Part shown: positions 43,829 through 55,631 of the stretch, one piece after another
Layout: each line of letters begins with the position of its first letter
How positions within the stretch are numbered: the stretch's first letter is position 1
Assembly (NCBI RefSeq): GCF_003286085.1
Contig: NW_020825321.1
Span: forward strand, 3,162,001 to 3,226,000
Length of the DNA: 64,000 nt
Reading direction: 5' to 3'
Source of the DNA: Drosophila persimilis
Lineage: Eukaryota; Arthropoda; Insecta; Diptera; Drosophilidae
Notes under the pieces: model-generated
Database searches by the model: none
Seen by the model: the letters and a program-made list of their open reading frames with translations, nothing else
Told to the model about the DNA's origin: nothing
Position numbers and translations under genes: made by a program

Positions 43829-45432
43829 CCCCGTTGGAAGCCTGACTTTCAACAGCATCTTTAAGGGGCAGCAGGCACAGCTTGTTGACGGCGCGCTTGG
43901 TGATTCCAGATGACGTCTTCAGCACAGCAACTCGGGCAACGCCATCTCGTCCAGGCGAAAGCTCGACCACTCTCGCCAGTGGCCACTTCATGGGAGGAAG
44001 ATTCTCATCCTTGACAAGAACCAAATCTGCGACTGCTAAACTAGGCTTCGCAGTGCGCCACTTTGAGCGCTGCTGCAGTGGCGTTATGTACTCCTCCTTC
44101 CACCGAGACCAAAAGAGCTGCTGCAGGTACGAAACGCGCTGCCAGCCGTCCAGGCGATCGAAGTTTAGCTGCGTGACGTCAGGCTCAGCGAACGAAGCAG
44201 GAGGGCCACCATTCAAGAAATGCGCTGGAGTTAGAACATCTAGATCGGCAGGGCTCTCTGAAATTGAAACTAAAGGTCTTGAATTAATCACTGCCGTGAT
44301 GTGGCACAACAGCGTCCGCAGCTCGTCAAATCCAAGAACCGAGTTGCCTATCGCACGGAAGAAGTAGTACTTGGTCGTCTTCACTGCAGCCTCCCATAGA
44401 CCACCAAAATGAGGGGAGCGCGGAGGAATGAAATGCCAGTCTATAGCCTCGACCAAGCAAAAATCCAGCAGCGCCTTCTGATGGTCATCGCTGAGGACCA
44501 GGCGCTTTAATTCCATCAGCTCATTCTTAGCGCCGATAAAATTGGTTGCGTTGTCTGACCAAATTTGCCGCGGCTTCCGCCTGGTACATATGAAGCGATA
44601 AGTCCTTTGTAAGCTCCAGATGAACAGCCTTGGTAGCGAAACAAATGAAGACGCAGACGTAGCACTTGATTGGAGCCTTGTTGCGTGCCTCCGGCTTGTA
44701 GAAAAACGGCCCACAGAAGTCCACGCCTGTGATCTCAAAGGCATGAGAACCATCGAGCCGCTCCTTTGGAAGATCCGCCATAATATGCTCCAATACCCTG
44801 GGCTTCAGTCGAAAGCATCTTACGCACTTGTTTACTGCCTTGTTTACCGTCTTCCTCCCCCCAATAGGCCAATATTGGGATCGAATTAGTCCAAGCAAAG
44901 CTCGAGGACCAGCGTGCAGATTCCGCTCATGAAAATGGGAGATTATTGCAAGAGTCAGTGGATAGCTGCTGGGCAAGATGATGGGATGACGGCCATCAAA
45001 ATCCAACGAAGAGTTGTTCAGTCGACCATCTACCCTGAGAAGTCCAAGCTGATCCATGAATGGCGATAACGATGCGATTGAGCTCGATGAGGAGACTGCT
45101 CCCCTTGCTCGCCGTGACTTCATGTCCTCCCATAGCTGAGTACGCTGGACAAGTCGTAGCAATACCTGGGTTCCATGTTCAATGTCTGAGACAGTGAGTC
45201 CGGGGCGCCGAATTCGGTTGCAAAACTTGTGAATGTATCCGAAAACGCGTTGCAAAGAAGCAAATGAATTCGCATACTTGGAATCAGACATTATTGTCCA
45301 TGTAGGGCGATTTGACCAGAAGAGCCTTCCGACGAAGTTCAAGGGCTGGCTTATCAGGTAGCACAGTGGGTGGCCAGTCATCTGAGGAGCCGCAAAGAAA
45401 TGGAGGACCATGAGCCCAAAGAGGTGACTCAT
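43829..45432 (-). pseudogene. BEL C integrase region
   Basis: The first part (45432-44527) reads SDSKYANSFASLQRVFGYIH, RHPIILPSSYPLTLAI, IGGRKTVNKAVNKCVRCFRL and ITGVDFCGPFFY. The second (44753-43829) gives RQIWSDNATNFIGAKNELME, IDWHFIPPRSPHFGGLWEAA, PLTPAHF-like VLTPAHFLNGGP and the end ITKRAVNKLCLLPLKDAV. The frames meet near 44600-44640 with a shift. The catalytic Asp in SDNAT and the PHFGGLWE motif are intact. Confidence 0.88.
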
Positions 45433-47806
45433 TCAGCTCAGTCGGATGAGCCCCTCGAGACAGAATGCCGGCTGGGTTTAAAGCTGTGGGAACATTTTCG
45501 GTCATTTCCTGAATTGTTGACACTCTATTTGCAACAAAAATATTAAATCTTGACGGCTCGTCCCGAATCCAAGAGAGCGCAACGGCAGAATCACACCAAC
45601 AGTAACACCTTCCCTTGAATACATTCATTCCAGCTATTTCAGATATGAGCCTAGCCAGCAACTCCGCTCCACAAAGCTCCAACTTTGGTACTGTAAGTGT
45701 CTTCAAAGGAGCCACACGAGATTTGGCACAAAGTAAGTGACTGCTGAAATGCTGACCCTTGGACACGACATAAATGCATGCACCATAAGCCTCGATGCTG
45801 GCATCGAAAAATCCGTGAATTTCCAGCGTAGAGTCTGGAAGGAGCACAAGCCGAGGAAATTCAAGTCGACGAATCTGACCAAAACTGGTGCATATTTCCT
45901 GCCACTCGGTGTTCAGTGCGACTGGAAGGCTTTCATCCCAGGACAACTTCTCTTGGCACAAACGCTGGAGAAAGATTTTGGATTTAGTAATTACGGGACC
46001 AGCTAGTCCGAGAGGATCGTAGAATCGCGCTATGGATGACAAAACAGAGCGCCTGCAGGAATTCAAAGAAGATTGAAGGGCCGAGAACGAAAATAATAGT
46101 AGATCAGAAACCGGATCCCACGCAAGTCCTAAACTTTTAGTAACATGACTGCCATCGTCGAACTTCAAAAATGTTTCCTTGTCCTCTTCCGGAACTCCAT
46201 CCAGCACAGCAGGGACGTTCGAACACCATTTCCTCAATCTGAACTGACCTCTAGACAAAATTCCAGTAGTTTGCTCCCGAATCCGGATAGCCTCCTCCTG
46301 CGAGCTGGCTCCAGATATCAAGTCATCCACGTAGAAGTCACGGCGATGGATTACAGCTCCAACTGGAAACGCCATCTGCTCGTCTATTGCCAACTGATGC
46401 ATCGCTCGCACAGATAGATAGGAGGCAGGCTTCGTCCCATAAGTAACGGTGTCCAATTGAAACACACGCAAGTCTTCTTCCCTTGAGTTTCTCCACAGAA
46501 TACACTGCAAGTTGCTATCCTCGGTCGAGACTCTTACACAACGATACATCTTACAGATATCTCCCGTAATCGCAACGGCGTATGACCGAAATCGAGCAAG
46601 AATATGAAACCGTTTGGGTTGGATTACGGGACCAGCCATTAAAACGTCGTTCAGGGAATATCCAGATGAGGTTGAAGCGGATCCATCAAAAACGACGCGA
46701 AGCTTGGTCGTAGAACTATCTTCCTTTATGACGCAATGGTGAGGCAAAAAATATCGGCAGTTGCTGATTGACTGGGTAGGAACCTGAGACATATGGCCTA
46801 AATCAAGGTACTCCTTTATAAATGCTGCATACTGAGATTTAACATCAGGGCGACGATCTAACTTCCTCTCAAGGGTCAGGAATCTACGAAGCGCTTGATT
46901 GTAAGATTCTCCATGGAGATCCAAATTATATTTTGCTGGCAGCCGAACACAATAATCGCCTTTATGTAGTCGACGGAAATGCTGCACAAAGTGTGCTTCA
47001 CAATCTAGCTCTTCTTTGGTAGACTTTATTATTGGTTCGATGCAATTTTCTACCTCCCAAAACCTCCGAAGAAGCACCTCAAGCCGATCCTCTGGACTAT
47101 TATCCTCAGTAGCTACGGCCCGAGCGCGAGAGACCATCAACGAGGAACCTTTTAAACGCGAACAACTTCCAGACACGACCCATCCCAAGCGCGTTTTCTG
47201 AATTGAAGGCAATCCTGGCAGTAGCTTGACCTGACAAACACACAGGAGCTCGAAAAACAGACTTGCGCCAATTAGCAGATCGACGCGCTGCGGCTTATAA
47301 AACTCCGGATCAGCTAGTGGTATGTTAGATGGAATGTTCCAGTTTTGAGTGTCAATTCCAAAGCTTGGCTGTCGATCGGTTATGCTAGAGGCTACAATGG
47401 CAGTGATGAGAGTTGAGTAATCCGATGAGCGAGAGTGCAGGCTAACGTTGACCGAAAATCCATCCGTGACGAACCTAGAGTCGCCTATTCCCGAGACTGC
47501 AGTCGATGATTTCATTTTTCGAAGCTGAAGCTAATTCGCGAAACGAGAAGTTATTAGATGCAACTGGGAGCCGGAATCCAGCAACGCTCGGCAGGGAACT
47601 AAAACTCCGGAACGATTTTTGACTAAGACCGTGGCCGTGGCAAGTAGAACAACACCATTACTGAGATCTTGGGCAATAAGGGCAGACGAGGTAGCCGCTG
47701 AAGTAGAGGGCTCAGTGGTATGCTCAGACGGCGTAGACTCAGGCAGACTAAGATGGAGTATACGGCGCTGATTTCCCTTGGACTGCGGTATCTTCAGGGC
47801 TACCAA
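45284..47806 (-). pseudogene. BEL C protease, RT and RNase H
   Basis: The protease (47806-47531) has CRALLDSGSQLHLITSRFAN and then an in-frame TAG at about 47531-47533. In the same frame a 743-codon ORF (47515-45284) gives IQKTRLGWVVSG, KLRVVFDGSASTSSGYSLND, GDICKMYRCVRVS, the RT catalytic DFYVDDLISGAS, SSIARFYDPLGLAGPVITKS and the RNase H (IHGFFDASIEAYGACIYVVS; TVPKLELCGAELLARLI; CYCWCDSAVALSWI). The RT and RNase H signature residues are all present. A one-base shift near 45290 moves the frame into integrase. Confidence 0.9.
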
Positions 47807-49041
47807 AATGAAGGAGGGTATGGTGTCTACCCCCGCAGGTACGACAGTTGCTCGAGGTGCACTGAAGTAATCGATGCCCTGTTCTGAGACAATTTATACA
47901 TAACGAGAGCCGCTTGGCTTCTTTATGTCGATTTGTGGGGGACAGCGCTTTAAACTTCTGACAGTGTTGGACCTCGTGAACACCATCGTTGCACAGCGCG
48001 CAGCGTGCTACGGTTTGGTTCGTTGTAACCAATGTGGACCTAGAATTATTATGCTTTCTACTTCTGCCCACCTGATTGCTCAACGCATAGCTTGCCATAG
48101 AAAAGTCCATCGTCTCCCATGATCTGCATCGCTGACGACGGAATTAAGTTGGCGAATGCGGGCTCGTTGAATCGTTCCTCCCACTTCTCTTGGCTCGCTG
48201 GATCCAGTTTTCGGAGAAGCTCCTGCACGATGATGCATCCTGCGATCTGCTCAGTGGTGCCCAAACCCTGGAGCGCGCGCATATGTGAATTGAATTTGTC
48301 TGAAAGCTCCCGAAGCATGACCACTGACCCAGGTTCCACAGCCTGAAGCGCCAAGATCTCATTGATGTGTGCCTGAAAAACCAATCGCCGATTATTGAAT
48401 CTGTTTTCCAACAAATCTAATGCCACAGCATAATTGCCATCTGAGATTTCCAGCGACCGAACAGTCTCCAATGCCGAATCCCGCAGACAGGAACGCAAAT
48501 GCTGGAGCTTTTCTATGTTTGTTAAGTCCGGATGGCTGTCGATGATGGTGGCAAACATTGAATAAAAGTCCGTCCAGTTCGCATACCCGCCGCTAAACGT
48601 CGGCAATTGTATAGGAGGCAGGGATGGTACTTGTCTACGGTGAGGTAGAAATTGCGAGCCGGCAAAATCAACCGTAGTGTTTCCTCCAGCCAAGGTAGAA
48701 TGAAACGGCATGCGGCCGCTACTCTTAGCCATTTCCCTCATAATCGCCGCCTTCAGCAAGCTTGCAAGTGACTCAAAAATGTCACACAAACCACTGTGAA
48801 TTTCGCTTCGATCCAATTCCTCAAGCTCGCCGTGAAACGTCTCAAATTTTCCGATCAACTTCTTGACTTGCTCTTGCTTTACCACGAGCATGTAGTAGTC
48901 ACAGTCCAACGACTCACGCTCACTGGTCATTGGAATTTCGTTAGCAGCATTAATTTCCATGGTAGCGGCAGCGTAAGCAGAAAGACCAACGTCTCTAGCG
49001 GGAAGATGATCGCAAAGAGTAACACGAGCAATAGACGACAA
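47748..49041 (-). pseudogene. BEL C gag
   Basis: The ORF 49041-48058 contains a helical N-terminal part (VVKQEQVKKLIGKFETFHGE) and the Gag core LPPIQLPTFSGGYANWTDFY, HPDLTNIEKLQHLRSCLRD and LRELSDKFNSHMRAL. The zinc-knuckle part is in another frame (48110-47748: CALCNDGVHEVQHC, CINCLRTGHRLLQC, CRTCGGRHHTLLH). The two frames meet near 48060-48110 across an apparent small deletion or shift, and a further shift near 47780 leads to the protease. Intact BEL elements usually have gag and pol in one frame. Confidence 0.85.
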
Positions 49042-49323
49042 GAACCGAGCCCAGCAAGCGAACAGCTATGTACGAACTGTATATACAAAGGCGACCGGTG
49101 TAAGAAACGTTTCTTGCGGGAAGATGACCGAAAAGAGAAGCGCAAGCCAACAGCTACGTGCACTACCGAATATGCAGGGGAGGCCGGTGTATATATGTAT
49201 GGATAACTTATGTGGTCGATGACACTGGTTGAGATGGCAATTAGTTTAGATCTTTGAATGCTATATTAGTTTGTGATTGCACTGATGGATTATTTATTGC
49301 ACAATCACATCGGGGTCCCCAAA

Positions 49324-49796
49324 TGTTAAGCTATTAAGCGTTTTTAATAACTGTTGCAATTTGAAGTTAATGAAAGTCGAGAGGCTGTTTATAATTCACA
49401 ATTTATTTGCATATGTAAACCAACTTATCGCGTATGTACATATGGCAATGATTGGGCGAACGATTGATGCGAGGATGTTAATCTAATAGCTGCGACGATT
49501 AGCTCAAGACTGCCCATGCAAGGGCTGACGGGCCAAATTGCCGGGCCCTATGCAGCAAGCTTAGACGCGAGCGAGAGCGTATGATAGCCCGAGAGCGTTA
49601 GAGCTGCTCGGGGACGCTGTTAAGCCGAGTCCGAGAGATTGCGACATAAGGAGACGAAAGAATTCCGCTGCATGCGCATATGCGGTAGCAAATGATCTTT
49701 GCAGTGGGGGCATTGGAAACGACAACACCAAAATGCATTTCCTTTGGGCCGCACCACTGGCAATAATTTAAAATATTTAAGCTGCTTGACCCGACA
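49324..49796 (-). repeat. 5' LTR of BEL C
   Basis: 473 bp, identical on reading to 43350-43822. It is followed by the target duplication 'atgtt' at 49797-49801 and then by BEL B pol. Confidence 0.95.
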
Positions 49797-52348
49797 ATGT
49801 TCATGTAGCACTTTAGTGGGGGCCGGCTTCGAACTTCTGATTTATACAGGAACGGACCGCAACAGTCCACGCCGGTAACTAAAAATGCACGAGATTCGCT
49901 GACTCTGTCCACCGGAAGATCTGCCACTATTTGCTCGAGAGTTCGAGGCTTCACTCTAAAGCATCTGACACACTTTTGGATTACGTGTGCTACGGTCTTT
50001 CGGCCACCGATTGGCCAGTACGTTTGACGAATGATGGCTAATAGCGACTGGGGTCCAGCGTGAAGGTGCTTTTCGTGTAAGTGCCGTATCAGAGCAGAAG
50101 TGATGGAATGATTCTTGGGCAATATTATGGGATGCCGTGCTTCAAAGTCCAAGGTAGAGTTTTTAAGACGCCCTCCAACTCGAAGCAAACCGCAATCATC
50201 TAAAAATGGCGAAAGAGAGGCGATCGAGCTTGAAGCCTTGATGTCCTTTCGCGTTTCCAGGGCTCCTATTTCAGTGGATAGACGAGATTGCTGAGTAAGA
50301 CGAAGAAGAAGTTCGGTTCCCAAACGCAAGCCCTCCACAGTTATTCCAGACTTTCGTCGATGAATGAATTTGCATACATACGCAAAAATTCGTTGCATTT
50401 TGGGGAAGGAATTTACAAACTTTGATTCTTCCACCAAATATCTTGACGCGCAGTTTATAATTAGTATGGTTTTTCGTGCCTCCAAAACCGGCTCTGAATG
50501 AAGGAATGATAGGCGCGGGAAAGAAATTTGTTGCATAGAGTCAAACTGCTGAATAAAGTTGGTCCAAGTTGTGCGTAAGGAGACTGGCAGACTTTCATCC
50601 CAATGAAGCTTTTCTTTCCACAGCTGCTGTGGAAATATTTTTGCTTTAGTAATTACTGACCCTATAAGTCCGAGTGGATCATAAAATCGTGCAATAGTTG
50701 ACAATACAATTCGCTTAGTTGGTTTCGAAGGGACTTGATTGGGACAGAATGAAAATAATAGCTCATCCGAAGTGGGATTCCATGCTAAACCTAGCGTCTT
50801 AGTTACATCGCTGCCATCAGTAAATTTAACAAATGTTTCCCTATCTTCATGGGGTGTTTGATCGAGTACAGATGTATCGTTGGAACCCCATTTCCTGATC
50901 TTGAAATTTCCTTTGGCTGAGAGTCCTGACACCTGGCGAATTATTTCCAGCACCTCATTTGTAGTATCTCCCCCCGTTAGCAAATCATCCACGTAAAAGT
51001 CCCGCAGCACAACTTCAGAGCCAATTGGATATGACGAACTCTCGTCTGCCGCTAGTTGGTGCATAGAACGGACGGCCAGAAATGCTGCTGGTTTCGTTCC
51101 ATAGGTCACGGTATCCAGCTTGAATGTTCTTAGCTCCTCGAGGGGTGAGTCACGCCAAAGTATGCACTGCAGAAAACTATCTTGGGGCGAGACACGGACG
51201 CATCTATACATTTTACAAATGTCACCAGTCAATGCTATATGAACGGTACGAAATCGAAGAAGAGTCGTAACTAACTTTGGCTGAATTGCTGGGCCTGACA
51301 TCAATATATCGTTGAGGGAATATCCTGTAGATGTACAAGCGGATCCGTCGAAAACTACTCGGAGTTTTGTGGTGGTTTTGTCTTCTCTTAAGACGCAGTG
51401 ATGAGAAAGAAAAAATTTGCATTGTTTAAGTGCGTCACCTTTGACAGGGGACATGTGATTCAAATCGACGTATTCCTTTATAAATGCGGCGTATTGGGCC
51501 TTAAGAAGTGGTTTGCGAACCAACTTGCGCTCTAGATTGGGGAATCTGCGATAGGCTTGTTGATAAGAATCTCCAAGAAGACTGTCACTCAGCTTTAAAG
51601 GCAATTGAACGCAGTACTCGCCACTTGGAAGCCGACCGCAATGTTTTTTGAAATGTTCCTCGCAAGCAATTTCCTCCTTTGTTGCTTCTGTAGCGGGACC
51701 GTGGCAGTTTTCCACTTCCCAGAACCTTCGCACTAGCTCATCCAACCCAACGGTAGGCGTTTGACTCAACTCCGTCGAACTAGAGGCAGCTAGGAGCACT
51801 GAGCTGTGGGAGTAATGACCTCCACCTGTGACAACCCAGCCGAGACGGGTTTTTTGTATTATAGGAAGTCCCCTCTCCAATTTGATCTGTCCAACGCATA
51901 AAATGTCGTAAAATAAGCTGGCTCCAATAAGTACATCGATGCGCTGAGATTTGTTGAAGTGTGGGTCAGCAAGGCTGATATTGGATGGCATTTCCCATTT
52001 GGATACATCAAATGAAGAAGCAGGCTGGTTTCCTGTAATACGTGGAGCAACGAGAGCTGTGAGACTCGTGAAGTAATCGGAAGTCCTGGATTGAATGACC
52101 AAATTAACTGAACCTTCCGTGTAAAATGCGGAATCAGCGCCGATACTGGATACTGATACCGACCCTTTGGCTCGTTTCAGCTGAAGCTTCTGAGCAAAGC
52201 GAGAGGTTATTAAATTAATCTGAGAGCCTGAATCCAGAAGAGCCCGGCAAGGAAGAAGATCACCAAATCGACTCTTTATCATAATGACTGTCGTGGCTAG
52301 AAGCACTACGTCTGAGCTAAGATTCTGAGCATGTTGCTGAGCGAGCAT
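49797..52348 (-). pseudogene. BEL B protease, RT and start of integrase
   Basis: One long open frame reads protease (CRALLDSGSQINLITSRFAQ), a linker with IQKTRLGWVVTG, RT (KLRVVFDGSACTSTGYSLND, GDICKMYRCVRVS, LDTVTYGTKPAAFLAV and catalytic FYVDDLLTGGD), STIARFYDPLGLIGSVITK, then a jump from FPRLSFLHS to EPVLEARKTILI that skips RNase H. It continues into integrase (RHPIILPKNHSI; IGGRKTVAHVIQKCVRCFRV; FLVTGVDCCGPFLY). The frame remained open despite the deletions. It ends at the BEL C insertion. Confidence 0.9.
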
Positions 52349-52465
52349 AGATAAAGCTACGCTTATGTTACGTTAGTTTAGTATAATGACAAAAATGGAA
52401 AGGAAAGTGAATTGATAGGCAATAGATCGATGGTACAAAATTTACACTCGGGCTTCGCCCGAACA
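52335..52465 (-). repeat. Truncated 5' LTR of BEL B
   Basis: Only 131 bp of the LTR remain, from 'gagcgagcatagataaag' to 'gggcttcgcccgaaca'. They match the right end of the LTR at 42062-42534 with few changes. The rest was lost in the deletion that also removed gag. Confidence 0.9.
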
Positions 52466-52470
52466 TATAT

Positions 52471-53060
52471 TCTCCACAAATTGAACAAAAATGATTCGGA
52501 TTATGCACACAATCTTGATCGAGAAAACGGTAAAAAAAATAACGTTATGAAAAGGCGACTTTTGAGCGAACCTCGTAGGAAAATAAGTGTATTTTTAGAA
52601 ACAGCGATCTCAGATTAGTAAACACCAAGTGATAAACGTCAATCATCAGACAAAAGTTTAGATTTTGTTGTGCAGCGAAGATCTTTGTGGACGATTTCGA
52701 AATCATATTCGCAAGCATCGTAATAAAAATCTACACTTATGACTGGTTGTCTCCAAATCAAATTTTTTTTTTCGAATTTGAGGTGATACGAGTAATTGTG
52801 CTTCGTGATCCTGTGCAATATGGGCACGTCTCCTTTCATTTTCTTCTGCACGTTCTTCTTGCTTTATATTATAACGGACGTTCTGATTACTTATTGCATG
52901 ATTTCACCCAAGGTTGTTTCGCGATCGCGGTTGGGTTTTCCCAAAATATTCTTTCGTAAAAACCTTCTCCAAGCAAAGACGACCCACTGAATACAAATTT
53001 GAGCTAAAGCGGCCAGCCGTTCTCAATTGATAAAATTCCAAACACTCCATTTGTATTCTC
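52471..53060 (-). other. Decayed intronic DNA, possible Helitron remnant
   Basis: A minus-strand stretch near 52640-52860 reads EERAEENERRRAHIAQ in one frame. The Glu/Arg-rich pattern recalls the N-terminal part of insect Helitron proteins, but it is short and unsupported elsewhere. Otherwise nothing is recognised. Confidence 0.3.
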
Positions 53061-53063
53061 GAT

Positions 53064-53580
53064 ACTCCAAATATTATATTTCTGCTGAAAGTGGATGTGT
53101 GTAACGTCCAGAAGGAAGCGTTTCTGACCCCATAAAGTTAATATATTTTTGATCAGCATCAATAACCGAGTCGATTGAGCCATGTCTGTCTGTCGGTCCG
53201 CCCGTCTGTCCGTCCCTATGAGCTCCTAGTGCTCAAGGACTATAAGAGCTAGAGCAACGACATTTTGTATCCAGACTTCTGCAATATGTCACTGTTTGTA
53301 TATCCAAATATCAAAAAATGAGCACCTATGTAGATCTCAGAGACTATAAGAACTAGAGCAACCAAAATTTTGGTATCCACACTCCTGTGATATCGAACCA
53401 GCACCAGTGTATTTCAAAATTTCGCCTCTGAGATGCTGACGACCCCGTCTGCCCCCGCAAAGGACTAAAATCGTTGGCATCTAGAGATCTCAAAGACTTT
53501 TAAAGCTAGGGCAACCAAATTTGGTATACAAACTCCTGATAAATCTAACTGTTACAAGTGAAATTTTGACCCACCCCAAG
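53064..53580 (+). mobile_element. Partial DINE-1/INE-1 element
   Basis: Landmarks are shared with 25447-26530: 'gtggatgtgtgtaacgtcca', 'gagtcgattgagccatgtct' and repeated 'gactataagagctagagcaa' with 'accaaatttggtat'. The right part and terminal hairpin are missing. It is in plus orientation. Confidence 0.85.
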
Positions 53581-53630
53581 TTAGAGAAGTTAAAAGTTTG
53601 TTAAATTAATGTGATTATAAATATTACATG

Positions 53631-54155
53631 CTATAAGTTTAAGGGATAGTTCAGGGGATAAGGTATGGCAGTGGGAATTATAGTTGGGCCATATAACCCT
53701 AAAAGGTTCCTGTTGGGCATAATTAGAATAAAAGTATGCGTAGGTCTAGATGGAACGGCGAAGTCAATCTGATCCAAGAGAATTTGGGAGTCAACAATCC
53801 CGAGAAGGAGCTTGTGCACGAACATTACCCCATTGCATATTCTGCGATGGTGCAACGACGGCTGGTCAATAAGATTTAGTCTGGACCGATAGGGTGGCAA
53901 GATTCTACCCGAGTCCCAGTTTTAGTTACGAAGGCCAAAAATTAAAAATTGCTTTTGCACGGATTCAATAACAACCTGATGCTCTTTATACTGCGGGCTC
54001 CACACACAAGAACAATAATCCAATATCAGACGTTCTAACGAGATATACAGTTGTTTCGTAACGTACGGGTCGTCAAACTCTTTGGACCAACGCTTGATGA
54101 ACGCTAAAACACCCTTAGCTTTATTTACTGTTGCAGCTATATGGCTATGAGACAA
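53631..54155 (-). pseudogene. LINE ORF2 C-terminal pieces
   Basis: AATVNKAKGVLAFIKRWSKE, FDDPYVTKQLYISLERLIL and DYCSCVWSPQYKEHQVVIES are followed, after a shift at about 53910, by LPPYRSRL-like PPYRSRLNLIDQPSLHHRRI. These match the post-RT region typical of CR1/Jockey-type ORF2, where the chain ends with a Leu-rich segment. Confidence 0.75.
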
Positions 54156-54255
54156 AATGTGGAGCGCGACGGTAAAATGTCATAAGTTTGCATTTGGAAA
54201 GGTTCAGAAAAAGAAGATTAGTTGAACACCACAATAGTAGTTAACTTAGATCCAG

Positions 54256-54984
54256 TTAAAGGCGTGTGTGCAAATACCAATCAGAGTAAGAAAGACAGAG
54301 TTTACCATCATCAGCATACATGAGTGTAGTTGAGCATGTTATAACTTGAGGAAGGTCATTCACAAATAAAATAAGCCGAAGCGGGCCCAGATGACTTCCC
54401 TGTGGCACACCTGAAGTAACATTAACAGTATTTGACAACACGTTAGAAAACAAAACACGTTGAGTACGGTTAGAGAGATAGGACAAAATCCAATCTAGAA
54501 GATTCGTTGGGAACCCTAATAAAAAAAGCTTGTGAATAAGCAGAGCATGCTTCACAGAATCGAATGCCTTGCTGAAGTCCGTAAAAACTACATCCGTCTG
54601 CAAACCAATTTGAAAACTACGGTGGATTAGGTTAGAAAACTCAAGAAGGTTAGTCGATGTTGAACGATGTCTGAAAAAACCGTGCTGCGACGGAGATATC
54701 AAGCTGCAACAAAGATGTTTCAGTTGCCGGGTGACCAGGAATTCAAGAAGCTTCGGGATGGCGGAAAGCCTTGCGATACCACGATGCGTTTCAATATTTG
54801 ATATTAAACCTTTTTTGTGAAGCGGGATAATGGACTCATTCCAAATTACTGGTAGACAAGACTGTTCCAAAGAGAGGTTGAAGAGAAAGGGGTAGGGTTT
54901 GCAAAGGGATTGGGCACAGTATTTTAAAATGCAACTTGGTACCTTTTCTGGACCCGCAGAAAACGATATGTCCATAGATGACAA
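54256..54984 (-). pseudogene. LINE reverse transcriptase (CR1/Jockey type)
   Basis: Motifs in order over 242 codons: GPEKVPSCILKYCAQSL, PVIWNESIIPLHKKG, RGIARLSAIPKLLEFLV, SPSQHGFFRHRSTSTNLLEF, VVFTDFSKAFDSVKHALLIH, TSGVPQGSHLGPLRLILFVN and MYADDGKLCLS. The catalytic Asp pair is intact, but the residue after YADD is Gly, where Val or another hydrophobic residue is more usual. The ORF ends shortly after, and the thumb is not continuous. Confidence 0.85.
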
Positions 54985-55134
54985 ACCTTCCAGAACAATG
55001 CTTTCCTCGAAAATAGGCAGAACAATGCTGTTAGCTTGAGGTAGATGGTAGGGATACGGAGTGGATGCGTTGTAAATATGAGACGAGTACGTTGTTTGGA
55101 AAAAGGTAGCGAATAAATTTTCAATACCAACAGC

Positions 55135-55631
55135 AGAAGCTTCAGTTTTGTTCAGGTAATAAGAGGAGGAAAAGATTTTGTAGGAAATAATTTATTAGGA
55201 TCACTACGAAAGTTTCTACTACATTGTGAAAGGTATTGATTATAACACTAACTATTAACGGCAAGGAACAGAGAACGAGCGGAGGAGTATAGAGCAAAGA
55301 CCGACTTGAAGCCCTTCTTCTGGTACTTTTAATAGAGCCTGGATCAATTGTTTTTTAAGTATAACAAATACTTGGAACACCAGGGAGGCTTATACGATAC
55401 AGGTTATAATGTAATGGCACGGTTGGCTAAGTATTGTTTGCATTGCAGCCTCGGCAGGAAAGGGAATCGGGTTTAGTGCACGATACTGCGCTCTGTGCTC
55501 AGCTCGCCGGAAGGGGTCGGTGTCTTTCCTATCTCTATACTTCCTTGAGCTCGCCATATTATGAAAATTAATTGCACAAAAAAAACAACAAATGTACTCA
55601 ATCCCCTATCGGCATAGATGGCAAGAAGGAA
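55135..55631. other. Unannotated intronic DNA
   Basis: No supported gene. The small ORF at 55473-55682 is not convincing and runs into the 127-bp repeat. Confidence 0.4.

Larger units (their letters stand above)
43350..49796 (-). mobile_element. BEL/Pao element C, full length, nested in BEL B
   Basis: It has two 473-bp LTRs (43350-43822 and 49324-49796) in which I found no difference, a 5-bp duplication 'atgtt', a minus-strand gag-pol, a polypurine tract next to the 3' LTR (complement of 'tactccccccg' at 43823) and, next to the 5' LTR on the minus strand, 'tttggggaccccgatgtg', a BEL-type primer-site context. The identical LTRs point to a recent insertion. The coding region nevertheless has an in-frame stop and several frameshifts. 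Confidence 0.95.
42062..52465 (-). mobile_element. BEL/Pao element B, deleted and interrupted by BEL C
   Basis: Minus-strand order: a 5' LTR remnant (52465-52335), protease, RT and part of integrase (52348-49797), an interruption by BEL C, the rest of integrase (43349-42535), then the 3' LTR (42534-42062). Gag is missing: the 5' LTR remnant joins the protease directly. RNase H is also missing: RT jumps to the post-RNase H region near 50498. The LTRs face the same way and are bordered by 'tatat' duplications. Confidence 0.9.
53610..55130 (-). mobile_element. CR1/Jockey-type LINE fragment
   Basis: The minus strand holds an RT ORF (54984-54256) and downstream C-terminal pieces (54155-53922 and 53900-53631). 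The RT has 'SQHGF', 'DFSKAFDSV' and YADD but no RNase H follows, which argues against the LOA and I groups. The endonuclease and ORF1 are missing (5' truncation), apart from a short shifted piece at 55130-54924. Confidence 0.8.
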
